Shown one piece after another: positions 54,205 to 64,000 of a stretch of DNA of 64,000 nucleotides (positions are counted from its first letter, which is position 1; each line of letters starts with the position of its first letter). A model generated the notes under the pieces. That model was not told the origin of the DNA and made no database searches. It was given only the letters and a program-made list of their open reading frames with translations. The position numbers and the translations under genes are program-made. The DNA is from Paraescarpia echinospica (taxonomy: Eukaryota; Annelida; Polychaeta; Sabellida; Siboglinidae), in assembly GCA_020002185.1 (NCBI GenBank), contig CM034531.1:90210621-90274620 (forward strand), given 5' to 3'.

Positions 54205-54282
54205 GTTGGCGACGGTATAGCTCTCTTAGGAGAGCGTTCGCCTAGGGATCGAAAGATTCCGGGTTTGAAACCTAGTCGCAAC
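54205..54282 (+). other. tRNA-like sequence 2, E2b
   Basis: Duplicate of 45754-45831. Confidence 0.4.
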
Positions 54283-54353
54283 TTTTTAGATCCTCTATCT
54301 AGCGGTGGTGGCAGTATATAAGCGGTGGCGGTAGCGGGTGTTCGGTAGTCGGT

Positions 54354-54805
54354 ATGTCGTCACCTATAAGGTTTGGTGGATCGCGGTCGTTCTTGTCAAA
54401 TATGTATTCGTGTCGAGTGTTGGCGTTCGGTCGGGATTTTCGATCCGTCGAGCACGCCTATCAGTATAGGAGAGCAATATTCAACGCCGACGTGGAATGT
54501 GCCGAACATATCAAAAGTGCGCGATCGCCTTATGCAGCGAAAATACGCAGTTACGACATTCGAAAAAAGAGAGCGGGAACCGAATGGCGCACCGTTAGGG
54601 TGGCGTGTATGAAGGCGTTGTTGAGGAGAAAGTTTGACGGGTCGAGCGATTTGAAGGCCGCCCTGTTGGCCACCGGGGACGTCGAATTGGTGGAATGGGT
54701 ACCGAGAAGGGAGGGTTTTTGGGGTACCGGAATCGGGGGCGATGCGGGGAGAACATGCTCGGTAAACTATTGATGGAGATAAGCGCCACTTATAAAGACG
54801 CGTAA
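54354..54805 (+). pseudogene. NADAR (YbiA-like) domain protein, E2b
   Basis: Same sequence and same C-terminal frameshift as E2a (45903-46354), so the lesion predates the tandem duplication. The 139-residue open part keeps the N-terminal and central NADAR motifs. Confidence 0.82.
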
Positions 54806-54829
54806 AAAGTGTTCGCTCAGTCGTCGAAA

Positions 54830-55483
54830 ATGAGTGGACCGTCGTTGAAGCATCCTTTTACATGTATAGTAGCCGGTCCTACGGGGTGCGGTAAGACGAC
54901 GTTCGTCGAGCGTCTGATACGTCACGACGCTATGATCGATCCGCCGCCGGAGAAAATCCTGTGGTGCTACGGACAGTGGCAGACCGGCTACGCGTCTATG
55001 TCTTAGAAAATAGAGTTCGTAGACGGCCTGCCGGATCCGAAACGTTTAGACGGTAACACGAGGACACTTTTAGTAATCGACGACCTCATGGAGGAGACTG
55101 ATAGCCGGGTGACGGTACTATTTACTAAAAAAAGTCATCATTGTAATACGTCGGTCGTACAATTGCGACAGAACATGTTTCCGAAAGGGAAAGAAAACAG
55201 TACAATCAGCCTGAACGCCCAATACATAGTGCTATTCAAGAGCCCCCGAGATGCCGGCCAAGTAGGTCACCTAGCGAAACAGATGTACCCGGGAAAGGTC
55301 AACTACATGATAGAGGCTTTCAAAGACGCGACGTCGTCGGCGTACGGCTATCTATTCGTGGATCTGAAACAGGAAACGGAAGAGGATATGCGCCTGCGTT
55401 CGTGCATATTTTCGGACGATCGCCTTCAGTACGTCTACGTACGAAAGGGCGGTGGCGGTGGTGGCGGTGGCGGCAGTCTATAA
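54830..55483 (+). pseudogene. Packaging ATPase, E2b
   Basis: Same single TAG (55004-55006) as E2a. Walker A GPTGCGKTT and Walker B LLVIDDLMEE are both present on either side of it. Confidence 0.88.
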
Positions 55484-55521
55484 GAAGAGAGGGTCGTGAC
55501 CGCGTACGTTTATTAGTCGCT

Positions 55522-55923
55522 ATGACGGGACGCGCGGTGGTAGCGAAACGACGACCGAAGGTGGCGGGACAGACGAACCGAGTGAAGAGACACATTTTAG
55601 CCCTGCAGCTGTTGGAGAGGCATAGGCGGAACATCGATCTGCGAAAAGCCGTGATTGGCCACGCGGACGCCGGTCTCATTTGTAGACTGTGCGATTGCGC
55701 GTACAACATTCTGAAAGGGAACGTGAAGTTTATGCCGAAACAGAAACGCGTGTTGTCAAAATACCGGAATCACCTGCGTAAGCTCGCCGACAAACAAGTT
55801 GCGATTAAGCAGAAGCGGGCCGTCTTGCAAAAGGGTTCGGGTGGTTTTATGACGGCCCTGCAAGCGCCGTTAGCGAGCACCGTTCTCCTGCCGCTGCTCA
55901 GACAGGTGATCGGCAGCGGGTGA
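55522..55923 (+). CDS. Small basic protein with hydrophobic C-terminus, E2b (intact)
   Basis: Duplicate of 47071-47472, 133 residues, open. It ends TGATTG three bases before the next ATG (55927). Confidence 0.65.
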   Translation: MTGRAVVAKRRPKVAGQTNRVKRHILALQLLERHRRNIDLRKAVIGHADAGLICRLCDCAYNILKGNVKFMPKQKRVLSKYRNHLRKLADKQVAIKQKRAVLQKGSGGFMTALQAPLASTVLLPLLRQVIGSG

Positions 55924-55926
55924 TTG

Positions 55927-56690
55927 ATGCAGTACGCGAAGAAGATGGCGTTGGTCGACCAGCGATTGGTGGAAAGCCTCCTGTCACGTGTCGATCAGCC
56001 GCCGAGCACGCCCCGATCACGTGTGCTGAGTAGCCTGGACAGCGACATGAAGGACATTCTAGGACGTTCGGATTTATCCGAACGCGAAAAGGTGGCGTCG
56101 TACAATCAACTGCTGAGTCGGTACAACACGATAGAGGCGGCTCGTGCGGCGCAACCGGTACGCGTGTCGGTGGTCAACAGCAGCGAGACGCCTGCGGTGG
56201 GGGTGGCGGCGGCAGCGGTGACGGTGGCGCCACCATCGCCGGAGGTCGTAGAGCGTGAAATCATAGCCAGTATGCCGAAAACGCTGAAAGGGAAGACGGG
56301 ACTGCTTATCGAAAAAATGAAAGCCGAACCGTTGTGTCGATGGAACGAGCGCGGCGAATTCGTGTACTACAGTGAAACGATCGCGGGGAGTAACATAGTC
56401 GATCTAGTGAACGATCTCATGCGAACGAGAACGAAGACGACAGCGCCCGTAGGATGGCGAGAGTTCGGGTTGCGCATGAAGGTATGAATATCTCTATGGA
56501 ATTCGTGTGCAACCCGCGCTATCTGGCATACATAGAGCGACGGCAGAAGCGGCTACTAGAAGAGGCGTCGATGACGCCGACGACGACTAGTTCATCAGCG
56601 ACGCCGGAGTGGAGACGTCGGATGCGACGCGAGACTAAACGCAGACAACGATCCCCTTCGTTGGACGTCGCGGCGTGGGACACGTTGTGA
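55927..56690 (+). pseudogene. GSNIVDLVND protein, frameshifted, E2b
   Basis: Open from 55927 to a TGA at 56485-56487, where one base is missing relative to E1. The conserved C-terminus (FVCNPRYLAYIERRQKRLL and an Arg-rich tail ending AWDTL) continues in the shifted frame to 56690. The N-terminus is uninterrupted here, unlike E1. Confidence 0.7.
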
Positions 56691-56893
56691 TGCCGTCACG
56701 ACGCACGATAACGGCCATCGTCGTCGGCTTCACCATCGCGCTTATCGCTCTCTATACGTGTATAATAATCGTCGTACATTTATCATCATCGTCGTCGTCG
56801 TTGCCATGGTGTCCGGGTGGAGTCGTCGTCGTCGACGGCCAAAACGAAAGCCTCGACAGCAACGAAACGACAACGACGACGACGTCGACCTGA
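56690..56893 (+). CDS. One-TM peptide with Ser/Thr-rich tail, E2b
   Basis: 67 residues, ATG overlapping the previous stop (TGATG). One N-terminal hydrophobic helix (ITAIVVGFTIALIALYTCII), then LSSSSSSLPWCPGG and a Thr-rich end. The same start and helix are present in E1, where it is cut to 30 residues. It overlaps the start of the integrase in another frame. Function unknown. Confidence 0.5.
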   Translation: MPSRRTITAIVVGFTIALIALYTCIIIVVHLSSSSSSLPWCPGGVVVVDGQNESLDSNETTTTTTST

Positions 56894-57897
56894 ATAGCGT
56901 CTACTACGATCCGAAACGGGTGGGGAGTTACGGCGACGTCGACGCGTTGCACCGGGCGTCGAAGCTCCGACGTCCGGCCGTCGAGAGGTGGCTAGCGTCG
57001 CAGGACGCCTATACCCTACACAAACCGGTTAAACGACATTTCAAACGACGTCGCGTCATCGTGGGTGGTCGAAACCAGCAGTGGCAAGCCGATCTGGTCG
57101 AATTGACTAGGCTGAAAACGCACAACGACGGTATAACATACCTATTGACGGTGATCGACGTGTTTTCGAAGTGGGCGTGGTGCGTTCCGTTGAAGAGTAA
57201 GTCCGGCCCGTCGCTCGTCGCGGCCTTCGAGCGCCTGCTGAGCGGTGGCGGCGACAAGACGCCGAACTCGCTATAGACCGATAAGGGAACCGAGTTTTTG
57301 AACCGGCCCCTGCAATCGTTCCTAAAGAGTCGAGGCGTTCATCATTTCGTGACCCATAACAAGGAGACTAAAGCGAGCGTCGTGGAACGATTTAATCGGA
57401 CTTTGAAGACGCGTATGTGGGGCTATTTTACGAAACACGAGACGCTGCGCTACGTAGAGGCGTTACCGGATTTCGTGCGATCGTACAACAACGCCTACCA
57501 CCGAAGCATCGGTAGGACGCCGGCGAGTGTCGACGCGACGAATCAGGAGGCCGTATGGCAACGACTGTACGGGGGTGGAGACGTCGGCTGCGGGCAACGG
57601 CGAAAACCGAAACTACGCGAGGGAGATCGCGTACGTATCAGCAAGACGAGGGTTCAATTCAAAAAAGGATACATGGCTAACTGGAGCGAGGAGCTCTTCA
57701 CCGTCGTAGAGGTGCACCCGTCCGAACCGCCCGTTTATCGCCTGAAGGAAGACGCCGGGACGCCGGTAGAGGGCGCCTTCTACGAACCGGAACTACAACG
57801 CGTAGTCGTTCCGAAGGACAAACTGTATCGCTTGGAGGCGGTTCTACAGCGTCGTCGTCGTCGCGGCGGCGGTGGTTCGGAGACGCTCGTAAAATAG
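56806..57897 (+). pseudogene. Retroviral-type DDE integrase, E2b
   Basis: From ATG 56806. The first half is intact across the site that is frameshifted in E1 (TRLKTHNDGITYLLTVIDVF). A TAG at 57274-57276 (CAG in E1) lies just before the second catalytic Asp (TDKGTEF). The third acidic residue is in VVERFNRTLK; the C-terminal SH3/chromo-like part contains LREGDRVRISKTRVQFKKGY. A basic, Gly-rich end closes the gene at 57897. Confidence 0.93.
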
Positions 57898-58006
57898 AGC
57901 GGATGTGCGGCCTCCTTCAACAGTTGGATCGACGCCGAGTCGCTCGTGGACCTATAAAAAGACTACTACTAGTCAGGAGGCGGCGGCGATAAGAACGAAT
58001 CGTTGG

Positions 58007-58105
58007 ATGCGCCACACGGGGTGCTGGCGGCTGCACGAGGCGGGAATATGCAACGGATCTTCGTTCTTACCTTATAAAGGTCCCTACTGTATCGACAGAG
58101 CGTAA
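58007..58105 (+). CDS. Small Cys peptide, E2b
   Basis: 32 residues from ATG 58007 (MRHTGCWRLHEAGICNGSSF, ending CIDRA). An in-frame extension back to 57905 exists without clear conservation. It keeps the stop that E1 has lost. Function unknown. Confidence 0.45.
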   Translation: MRHTGCWRLHEAGICNGSSFLPYKGPYCIDRA

Positions 58106-58115
58106 TGGCGCGACG

Positions 58116-58463
58116 ATGAGCGACGACGACGAAACTACCTCAAGTGGCGATCGTCAAACGAACGCCGGCGCCGACTCCGTCGACGAGCACGCGGACTCCA
58201 TCGACGCTACCACCACAACCACCGCCGAACCCGTTCCATGGCAAATCTGCGGCAACGAATGCCCTAAGGGCGAAATCGTATTTCTCTGTCAGGTCGTCGT
58301 CCTTTACTTCGTCATCACCGTTAGTATATACAATCTGACGAAAGGTCAAGGTGACTCCAACCTGTGGACGGCGCTGTTGAGCAGCTGTCTCGGTTACCTG
58401 CTCCCGAGTCCGTCTATGAGTGTTGGACGTCGACATCAACAACACGATGGCGGTCTCGTCTGA
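58116..58463 (+). CDS. Two-TM-type membrane protein, E2b (intact)
   Basis: 115 residues, five shorter than E1 through small in-frame indels. It has an acidic N-terminal half, the ICGNECPKGEIVFLCQ segment, a hydrophobic helix and the LWTALLSSCLGYLLPSPSMS signature. It overlaps the next gene by 17 bp. Confidence 0.7.
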   Translation: MSDDDETTSSGDRQTNAGADSVDEHADSIDATTTTTAEPVPWQICGNECPKGEIVFLCQVVVLYFVITVSIYNLTKGQGDSNLWTALLSSCLGYLLPSPSMSVGRRHQQHDGGLV

Positions 58464-59319
58464 CTTTTACCTGACGCTACCGAGCAACGCGTCTATGAAG
58501 TGTCATCCCAAAAATACGTTGACGCACTACATCACGACGTTGCCGCGACGTTTCGAACTGTCGGGGGAGTGGGAATGCGGACTGGTGTCGGTACAGTATC
58601 CGCACACGTGGTACAACGTGAGAAAGAAGGACGCCTACTTCTACCTGACTTGCGCGACTGGTGATCCGGGTATTTACACGGAGGTAGACGAATACGGCAT
58701 GACCACCCTGATATACCGTCAGACCTCGATTCCTCACGGTTTCTACAACAACGTTTATACGTTGTTGCACAAGATCAACGAGGCGTTAGAGAAATTGTGC
58801 ACCAATAAGGTCAAGGCCATGCTAGAGTACAGCAACGTCTCTAACCGATTTACGCTACGTATGTCGTCGGGTGTCGAATTTATCATACCTCATACGAGTC
58901 GTCTGAAGGACGTGCTAGGTTTCCATAGCAACACGATCCTGAGTGCCCCCATGTTTGGCCCCGCGCCGGCAGTCGTCATCGACACCATGCCCGTCGCGTA
59001 CACGTACGAGTACGAAGGTCGCGATACTGTGGATATGTTGGCGGGCATCGAGACCCTGTACGTGTACACGGATCTCGTGGAACCGCGCGTCGTCGGTGAC
59101 GTGTACGCGCCACTCCTTCGAAACATCGCCGTCCGCGGTACGAACGGTGACATTATTTCGGAAACGTTCGACCGCGTCCAATAAGTGAAGCTGCTGCGTC
59201 ATCAATTCGATACGATCGAACTCGATATAAGAGACGATCTCGGTCAACCGATACCATTCGAGCAGGGAAAGCTAGTGACGACGCTTCACTTCAGACGCTG
59301 TAAATCGAAATTGTTTTAA
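58447..59319 (+). pseudogene. Penton-like minor capsid protein, E2b
   Basis: From ATG 58447, open through the point where E1 has a TAG (YTYEYEGRDTVDML), but with its own TAA at 59182-59184 (TAC in E1), 45 codons before the end. Conserved segments match E1. The independent lesion shows separate decay. Confidence 0.75.
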
Positions 59320-59320
59320 C

Positions 59321-59725
59321 ATGCCGTCGAAAAACCCGTACGTGGACTACTACGTTCGTCAGGTCGGCGGTCAGCTGCCGGTCTTCGTCGGTGGTCGGGG
59401 GCAACGAGGTCACGGTCTGGGCAATCTCTTCGGGAGCCTGTTTCCAAACGCCATGCCGCTTATCAAGAGAGGCGCGTTGGCGTTGGGGAAACCAGCGCTC
59501 AACACCGGCGTGCGCGTGGCGCGCGACGTCGTCGTCGGCGGCAATCTGAAACAGTCCTTAAAACGACGCGCGAAGGAGGCCGGCGCCGATCTTCTCGACG
59601 GCCTATTGAATTCGCAAGCACCACCGCCAAAGAAGAAGAAAGAAAAAAACGCAGCAGCAGCAGCGCCGCCGCGGCTGGGGCGCCGCCATAAAGAGGCCGC
59701 GCCTAGCGGCGACGGTCGTCAGTAG
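59321..59725 (+). CDS. Small basic core-like protein, E2b
   Basis: 134 residues, open. NPYVDYYVRQVGGQLPVF, GHGLGNLFGSLF, then an Ala/Lys helix, a PPPKKKKEKNAAAAA linker and a basic end APSGDGRQ. It lacks the (GCACCG)n expansion of E1. Confidence 0.6.
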   Translation: MPSKNPYVDYYVRQVGGQLPVFVGGRGQRGHGLGNLFGSLFPNAMPLIKRGALALGKPALNTGVRVARDVVVGGNLKQSLKRRAKEAGADLLDGLLNSQAPPPKKKKEKNAAAAAPPRLGRRHKEAAPSGDGRQ

Positions 59726-59773
59726 GCGGAAGAGACGGCGTCGAACGGATCACGACATATTCGACGAGTAATG

Positions 59774-61075
59774 ATGGCGTTCGTGAATGGGGCATCGTGC
59801 GAGGGCGTGAAGGCTGAATAGGACCTGTTCAGCGGGCCGGTGAATCAGACGAGCGTCGAGAGCAGTCAGTGGATATTCTACCAGCCGCTGACGACTCTCG
59901 ACGCCGGCGGTCCTATCGAGTTCCTCATCCCGGGTTCGGTCGACAACTATACGGACCTGGCGAGCCTTCAAGTGTACGTGCGCTTCAAAGTGATTCGGGG
60001 GGACGGTACCGATCTGGCGGCCGGCGCCAACGTGGCGCCGGTCAACAATTTCCTGCATTCGATGTTCAGTCAAATCGACGTGTCGCTGAACGGCACCCTC
60101 GTGACGCCGTCGACCAATACGTACGCGTACCGGGCCTACCTCGAGACGCTGCTGAGTTACGGTAGCGACGCGAAACGGTCGCATCTCACGGTCTCATTGT
60201 GGTACAAAGTCTACGCCGGACAGATGGACACGCTCGGGAACAACAACGCCGGGTTCGAGGCACGGCGCGCCATGTCGGCCGATAGCAACGAGGTGGAGAT
60301 GATGGGACGCGTGCACGTCGACGCGTTTATGCTAAACAGACACATACCGAACGGCGTCGACACGAAAGTACGCATGGTGCGCTCGAAGGACACCTTCGCG
60401 CTCATGGGCGCGCAAGCCGTACCGGGGTGGCTCTTCGTGCTGCAGGCGATTCGGCTACACGTGCGAAAAGTGAAGTTGAACCCGGACGTGCAGATGGGAC
60501 ATATCAAAGCGTGGACGTTGGGAACGGCTAAGTTTCCGATGCGCCGCATCGACTGCAAATCGTTCTCGATAACGGCGGGTACGCTATCGCACACGCAGGA
60601 GAACTTGTACATGGGTCCGATTCCGAAACGCATCTTCCTGATGATGATCGATAACGTCGCCTACAACGGAGACTACACTAGAAATCCGTTCGACGCGCGT
60701 CACAACGACATAAACTTCCTCACGCTCGTCGTCGACGGACGTCAGGTGCCGAGCAAGCCGCTGCAGCCGGACTTCCCGCACAACCGGTACGTGCGGAGCT
60801 GCATGAATCTCTTCGAGGCCAGCGGAAAGGCGTACGAGGACGAGGGGAACGACGTATCGCGCACGGACTTCGGCGCCGGCTAAACCATCTTCGGTTTCGA
60901 CCTGACCCCCGACTGTTGCGACGGGGACCATTTCAACGTCGTGCATCAGGGGACCGTGGGCGCCGAAATGCACTTCGGGACGCCGCTACCCCTTCCGGTG
61001 AAGGTCGTCGTGTACGCGGAATTTGAGACGGTGCTGGAGATCGACAGGAACCGGAACGTCGTGTACGACTGGTAA
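59774..61075 (+). pseudogene. Major capsid protein (double jelly-roll), E2b
   Basis: 433 codons from ATG 59774, in one frame with two stops: TAG at 59818-59820 and TAA at 60881-60883. The central 1.0 kb is open and matches E1 closely. It has the natural-looking C-terminus NVVYDW that E1 lost. Confidence 0.9.
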
Positions 61076-61077
61076 CT

Positions 61078-61500
61078 ATGGATACGTTTCAACTGATGCG
61101 TCGTCTGGAACACGATACGTACGCTAAACGTATCGTCGTCGGCGTCGTGCCTAAAGATGCGCTACTTACCGTCACCACCGCCACCGTTTAGTCGACGGCG
61201 AGCCGGGGCAACACTGGGTGGCCGTCTACGTGGACGCCAACCGGCGAGGCGAGTACTTCGATTCGTACGGTCTGCCGCCGCTGCACGCCAACTTCCACGC
61301 GTTTCTGCACCGCAACTGCGGCGACGCGTGGACGTACAACGAAAAGCGGCTGCAGATCGCCGCCTCTAACGTGTGCGGACAATATTGCAATACTTCTCCT
61401 CCGATGTCGCGGTATGCCGTTGACGACGTTCCAGAGCCTATTCGGCACCAATCGGTTGGCCAATGACTGTCTCGTATTCGATTGGTTAAAACCACATTAA
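61078..61500 (+). pseudogene. Adenain-like protease, broken, E2b
   Basis: Starts MDTFQLMRRLEHDTYAKR two bases after the capsid stop. A TAG near 61190 and a loss of about 27 bp remove the segment before the catalytic His; a further small deletion near 61390 shifts the frame after the Cys motif (NVCGQYC). E1 keeps this gene intact. Confidence 0.88.
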
Positions 61501-61650
61501 TTTCGCTTTTATATGTATAGTAGTAGAAATTAAAAAAAAAACCGATGATGATGTACACAATTGTTGTTGTTTATTATAACCCTACCTACATACATACATA
61601 CATACAGAAACTACCCTTAGGGGGGTGGGGCATTCCTTAGGTTAGACGAG

Positions 61651-64000
61651 TTAGACGAGTATCGGCGCCGTGGTGACGCCGTCGTCGAGCACGCGGTGTT
61701 TAGCGTACAAGTAGCTCAACGCCGCGCGCTCTTGAACGTACGTCAACACGGACGAGTCTTTCACCTGGAAACCGCGGTTCCAGCCGACGCCGTTGCGTCG
61801 GTCGCGCAGTACGGCGAGGAAGGTGTGCTCGTCGATGTCGTTCTGACGCTTGCTCAGTCCCTTCGTGCTGTACTTCGGGCCGTTGTCGCCGCCGAAGCAG
61901 TAGTAGGTCTTGCTGCACAGCGCCACGATTCCGTCGCCGCGCCACTCTTCTTTGAAGAGACCCGGCGTTCGACGATCGAACAGGCGTCGGCGCGTGCAGC
62001 AGTCCTCCGCCGCCCACGCTAGTCCGGCGACGCGCCGCCGTACGTACGCGTCCACGTGCGCGTCGCAGCATTCGGCTGGAAACCAGAGCGATCGATTCCG
62101 CAAGTAGTGTTCGCGACGTTCTTCCAGCACGAGCGCGTCGACGTCACGTCCGGCGAGAGCGATGTACGCCAAGTCCGTGTCCATAGCGCAGTACTGGAAG
62201 AGCGGACGGGGGATGTAGGCGTCGACGAAATCGAAATAAAATTCGAGCATTCTCAATTTTGCGTACTGCAAGACGAAATAACCGATATGTATCGGCAGGC
62301 CGTAGAAGACTTTGCGCTTATTCAGCGCCACCTCGTACAGAGCGTAGTCGACGACGACGTCGAGTTGCCGGAAGCGACGGTTGTTGACGAGCATCGAGAC
62401 GCCGACCGGCGTGGCGTACTTGATTTCCCGGTGCCGATCGACGCGCGTAATCGTTTTCCCGTACGAACTGTCGCCGAGAAGTTTAAAGGTATCGGCGATG
62501 ATCGATTTGTCGGGATCGATGTCGCCTTCGCGTCGCGCCGCCGAGGCCGTGTCGCCGAAGCGGCGAAAGCACGCGATCGGCGCTTACTCGATGACCTGGT
62601 AGACGCGCTCGACGACGAGACCGTGCGCCAGATACCAGCGTAGGAGGGGCGACGCGAGCACGATCTCGGCGCCGAAGTAGTTACCGACGAGCGTCCGTTG
62701 AGGTCGGGTGAGGAGATCATGCGACTCGGCGTAGCGGCGCATGAACGGGCTGAGATCGTAGCACACGATATCGACGTTCTTGAACACGGGTTGCATTTCG
62801 GCGAACTTGTCGCGCAGCGCTTCCGGAACCGCGATATCGCACTGCACGAGGCCGAACAGAGAGCCGTCGCGCATCGCCTCCAGTATCGTCGAGCGCGTAA
62901 TGGGCGTGGCCGGTTACCATCGTGACGCGTCGGGCGGCGTCGGCGCCGCGGGCGGTCGCACGGCGCGCCACTGGCACTCCCACATTTCGACGACGTAGGC
63001 GGTCCCGGCGATCATCGCGGCGTACAGCGTCGTCATCGGTTGTCCGTTGACGGCGTTCGTCGTCACGCGCGCCTGGCACGACGGGCAGCCGTGAAAATAG
63101 CAGCCGTGAAATTGATACGCCGTTCGCGTGGCGGTACACCAGCCGTCGACTCGGTGCTTTCCGATGCGCTTCTCGCGTCCGTTCAACTGGTGACGTATAC
63201 GCGCGCCGGTTTTCGCCTCCACCCACGTCATCCACTCCACGGCCATACGGCCGTACCTGTGCACGCGTTCCGTTCGAAAGGCGTTCTCCGCGCGCCGGCG
63301 CGTGTACCAGCCCGTCGGCATCTCCTGCATTATCGCCCATAGATAGAGGCCGTTTGCGTCGAAACCGACTATCGAACGACACGGCGTGTTGCCGCCTCGA
63401 ATTGCAGTCACGCCGGCCTCGTTGTGGCGCGCGAAGATGATCGACGGGCCGCCGACGATCTGCGACTGCAGCAGACGGTGCAGATCTTTGTTCGGCTCGT
63501 TGAACAGCGAGAAATGGATCGACGTCGGCAGGTCGTTGAACAGGTACAACAACGTCAACCCCGGTACGCTGATGGCGTCCTTGAACATGTCGATACGTCG
63601 GCGCCGATAGAAGGCGAACTGGTGATCGACGGCCTCGATAAACGGCGCCACGTCTCGATTGTTATACCACATCAAAAAATCGCGCATCGACGTCTTGCCC
63701 TCGTCACGCCACGCCGTCGCACAAATCTCGTACGCCTCCGCGGAGATTCCCTCGCGTTTCAGGTGGCTGTACAAAGCTTCGCGCGGCGGCAGGGCGGTTT
63801 CGTCCAGACGCGTCAACGCGTCGATATGTTCGTACGGAAAGTACCCCTTCGTCGCCGAGCAACCGTACGCTTTCAGAAAGCGATCGTAGCTAGCGCCGGG
63901 CGCGAGGTAATTCATTATGTCGAGGAACTTCAACATCGTCGTCGACAGGCACATGTAATTGTTCTGACGTTTAATGGTAAACGCCGACGACGTGTGCTGC
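61651..64000 (-). pseudogene. Protein-primed DNA polymerase B, partial, E2b
   Basis: Only the central and C-terminal parts are inside the window; the 5' end is beyond 64000. Motif A FDANGLYLWAIMQEMP is present near 63350, and B and C follow in the 62394-61651 part (C: MDTDLAYIAL). The VSR-like insert reads KHRVDGW, YQFHGCYFHGCPSC with all Cys/His retained. Lesions: an in-frame TAA near 62585-62587 (TAC in E1), frame disruption near 62400-62600, and stops/indels around 62880-62920 where a Pro/Thr-rich linker differs from E1. The C-terminal 98 residues interrupted in E1 are continuous here. Confidence 0.9.

Larger units (their letters stand above)
48052..56502. repeat. 8.5-kb tandem duplication, copy 2
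   Basis: Starts in LINE ORF2 at TGTTTGGACTTCG and ends inside the E2 GSNIVDLVND gene at TATGGAATT. At the junction only a T is shared between the two parent sequences, so microhomology is 1 bp. The part from 51922 to 56502 lies at a constant offset of 8451 from copy 1, and the lines I compared are identical. Confidence 0.93.
53727..64000. mobile_element. Polinton E2, main copy (E2b), cut by the window end
   Basis: Left end AGTAGTATAGAGAACC at 53727. It contains the + strand genes from NADAR to protease in the same order as E1, and the C-terminal and central part of minus-strand PolB. Its right end and right TIR are beyond 64000. Lesions differ from those in E1 in nearly every gene, so E1 and E2 decayed separately. 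E1 and E2 are clearly related but not recent duplicates. Confidence 0.92.

Overview
The window is eukaryotic, repeat-rich nuclear DNA from an invertebrate. The evidence is spliced genes with GT/AG introns, RTE-like and CR1-like LINEs, long microsatellites and minisatellites, and two large Polinton/Maverick (adintovirus-like) elements. A marine lophotrochozoan such as a mollusc fits the repeat landscape, but the sequence does not fix the phylum. Flanking DNA is AT-rich; the Polinton coding regions are visibly CG-rich and not CpG-depleted.

Layout. 1-3.0 kb: decayed LINE fragments. 5.3-7.1 kb: a minus-strand three-exon host gene for a secreted peptide with eight cysteines. 7.1-17.6 kb: mostly non-coding, with microsatellites, a small MITE, a LINE tail and three copies of an element that carries a GCGATGCG minisatellite in two of them. 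17604-34982: a complete Polinton (E1) with ~350 bp terminal inverted repeats starting AG and a perfect 6-bp target duplication AACATG. 35.05-35.8 kb: a 34-bp minisatellite. 37.0-41.2 kb: a nearly full-length CR1-like LINE on the minus strand. 42.4-44.8 kb: a second gene of the eight-cysteine family, with the same cysteine spacing and the same intron phases as the first. 45276 onward: a second Polinton (E2). A tandem duplication of about 8.5 kb (39551-48051 and 48052-56502) covers part of the LINE, the second cysteine-rich gene and the first 2.8 kb of E2. E2 therefore appears as a truncated copy (E2a, 45276-48051) and a longer copy (E2b, 53727 to the window end).

Polinton gene order on the + strand: a NADAR-domain protein, packaging ATPase, small basic protein, a conserved 'GSNIVDLVND' protein, a one-TM peptide, DDE integrase, a 32-aa Cys peptide, a membrane protein, a penton-like minor capsid protein, a small basic core-like protein, double-jelly-roll major capsid protein and an adenain-like protease. 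The minus strand carries protein-primed DNA polymerase B. In E1 this is followed by a right-end accessory block: a 225-residue unknown with a splice acceptor, an RPA-like zinc-ribbon protein, and a spliced 94-aa + strand gene. Capsid, packaging, protease, integrase and polymerase functions together describe a virus-like, self-synthesising element. Most large genes are broken by stops or frameshifts, and the lesions differ between E1 and E2, so both look like decaying integrated copies. The protease of E1 and several small proteins remain open.

The two most interesting signals are the eight-cysteine secreted peptide family on either side of E1, and the Polinton accessory cargo: NADAR, the tRNA-like pair beside the terminal repeat, and the spliced right-end module.
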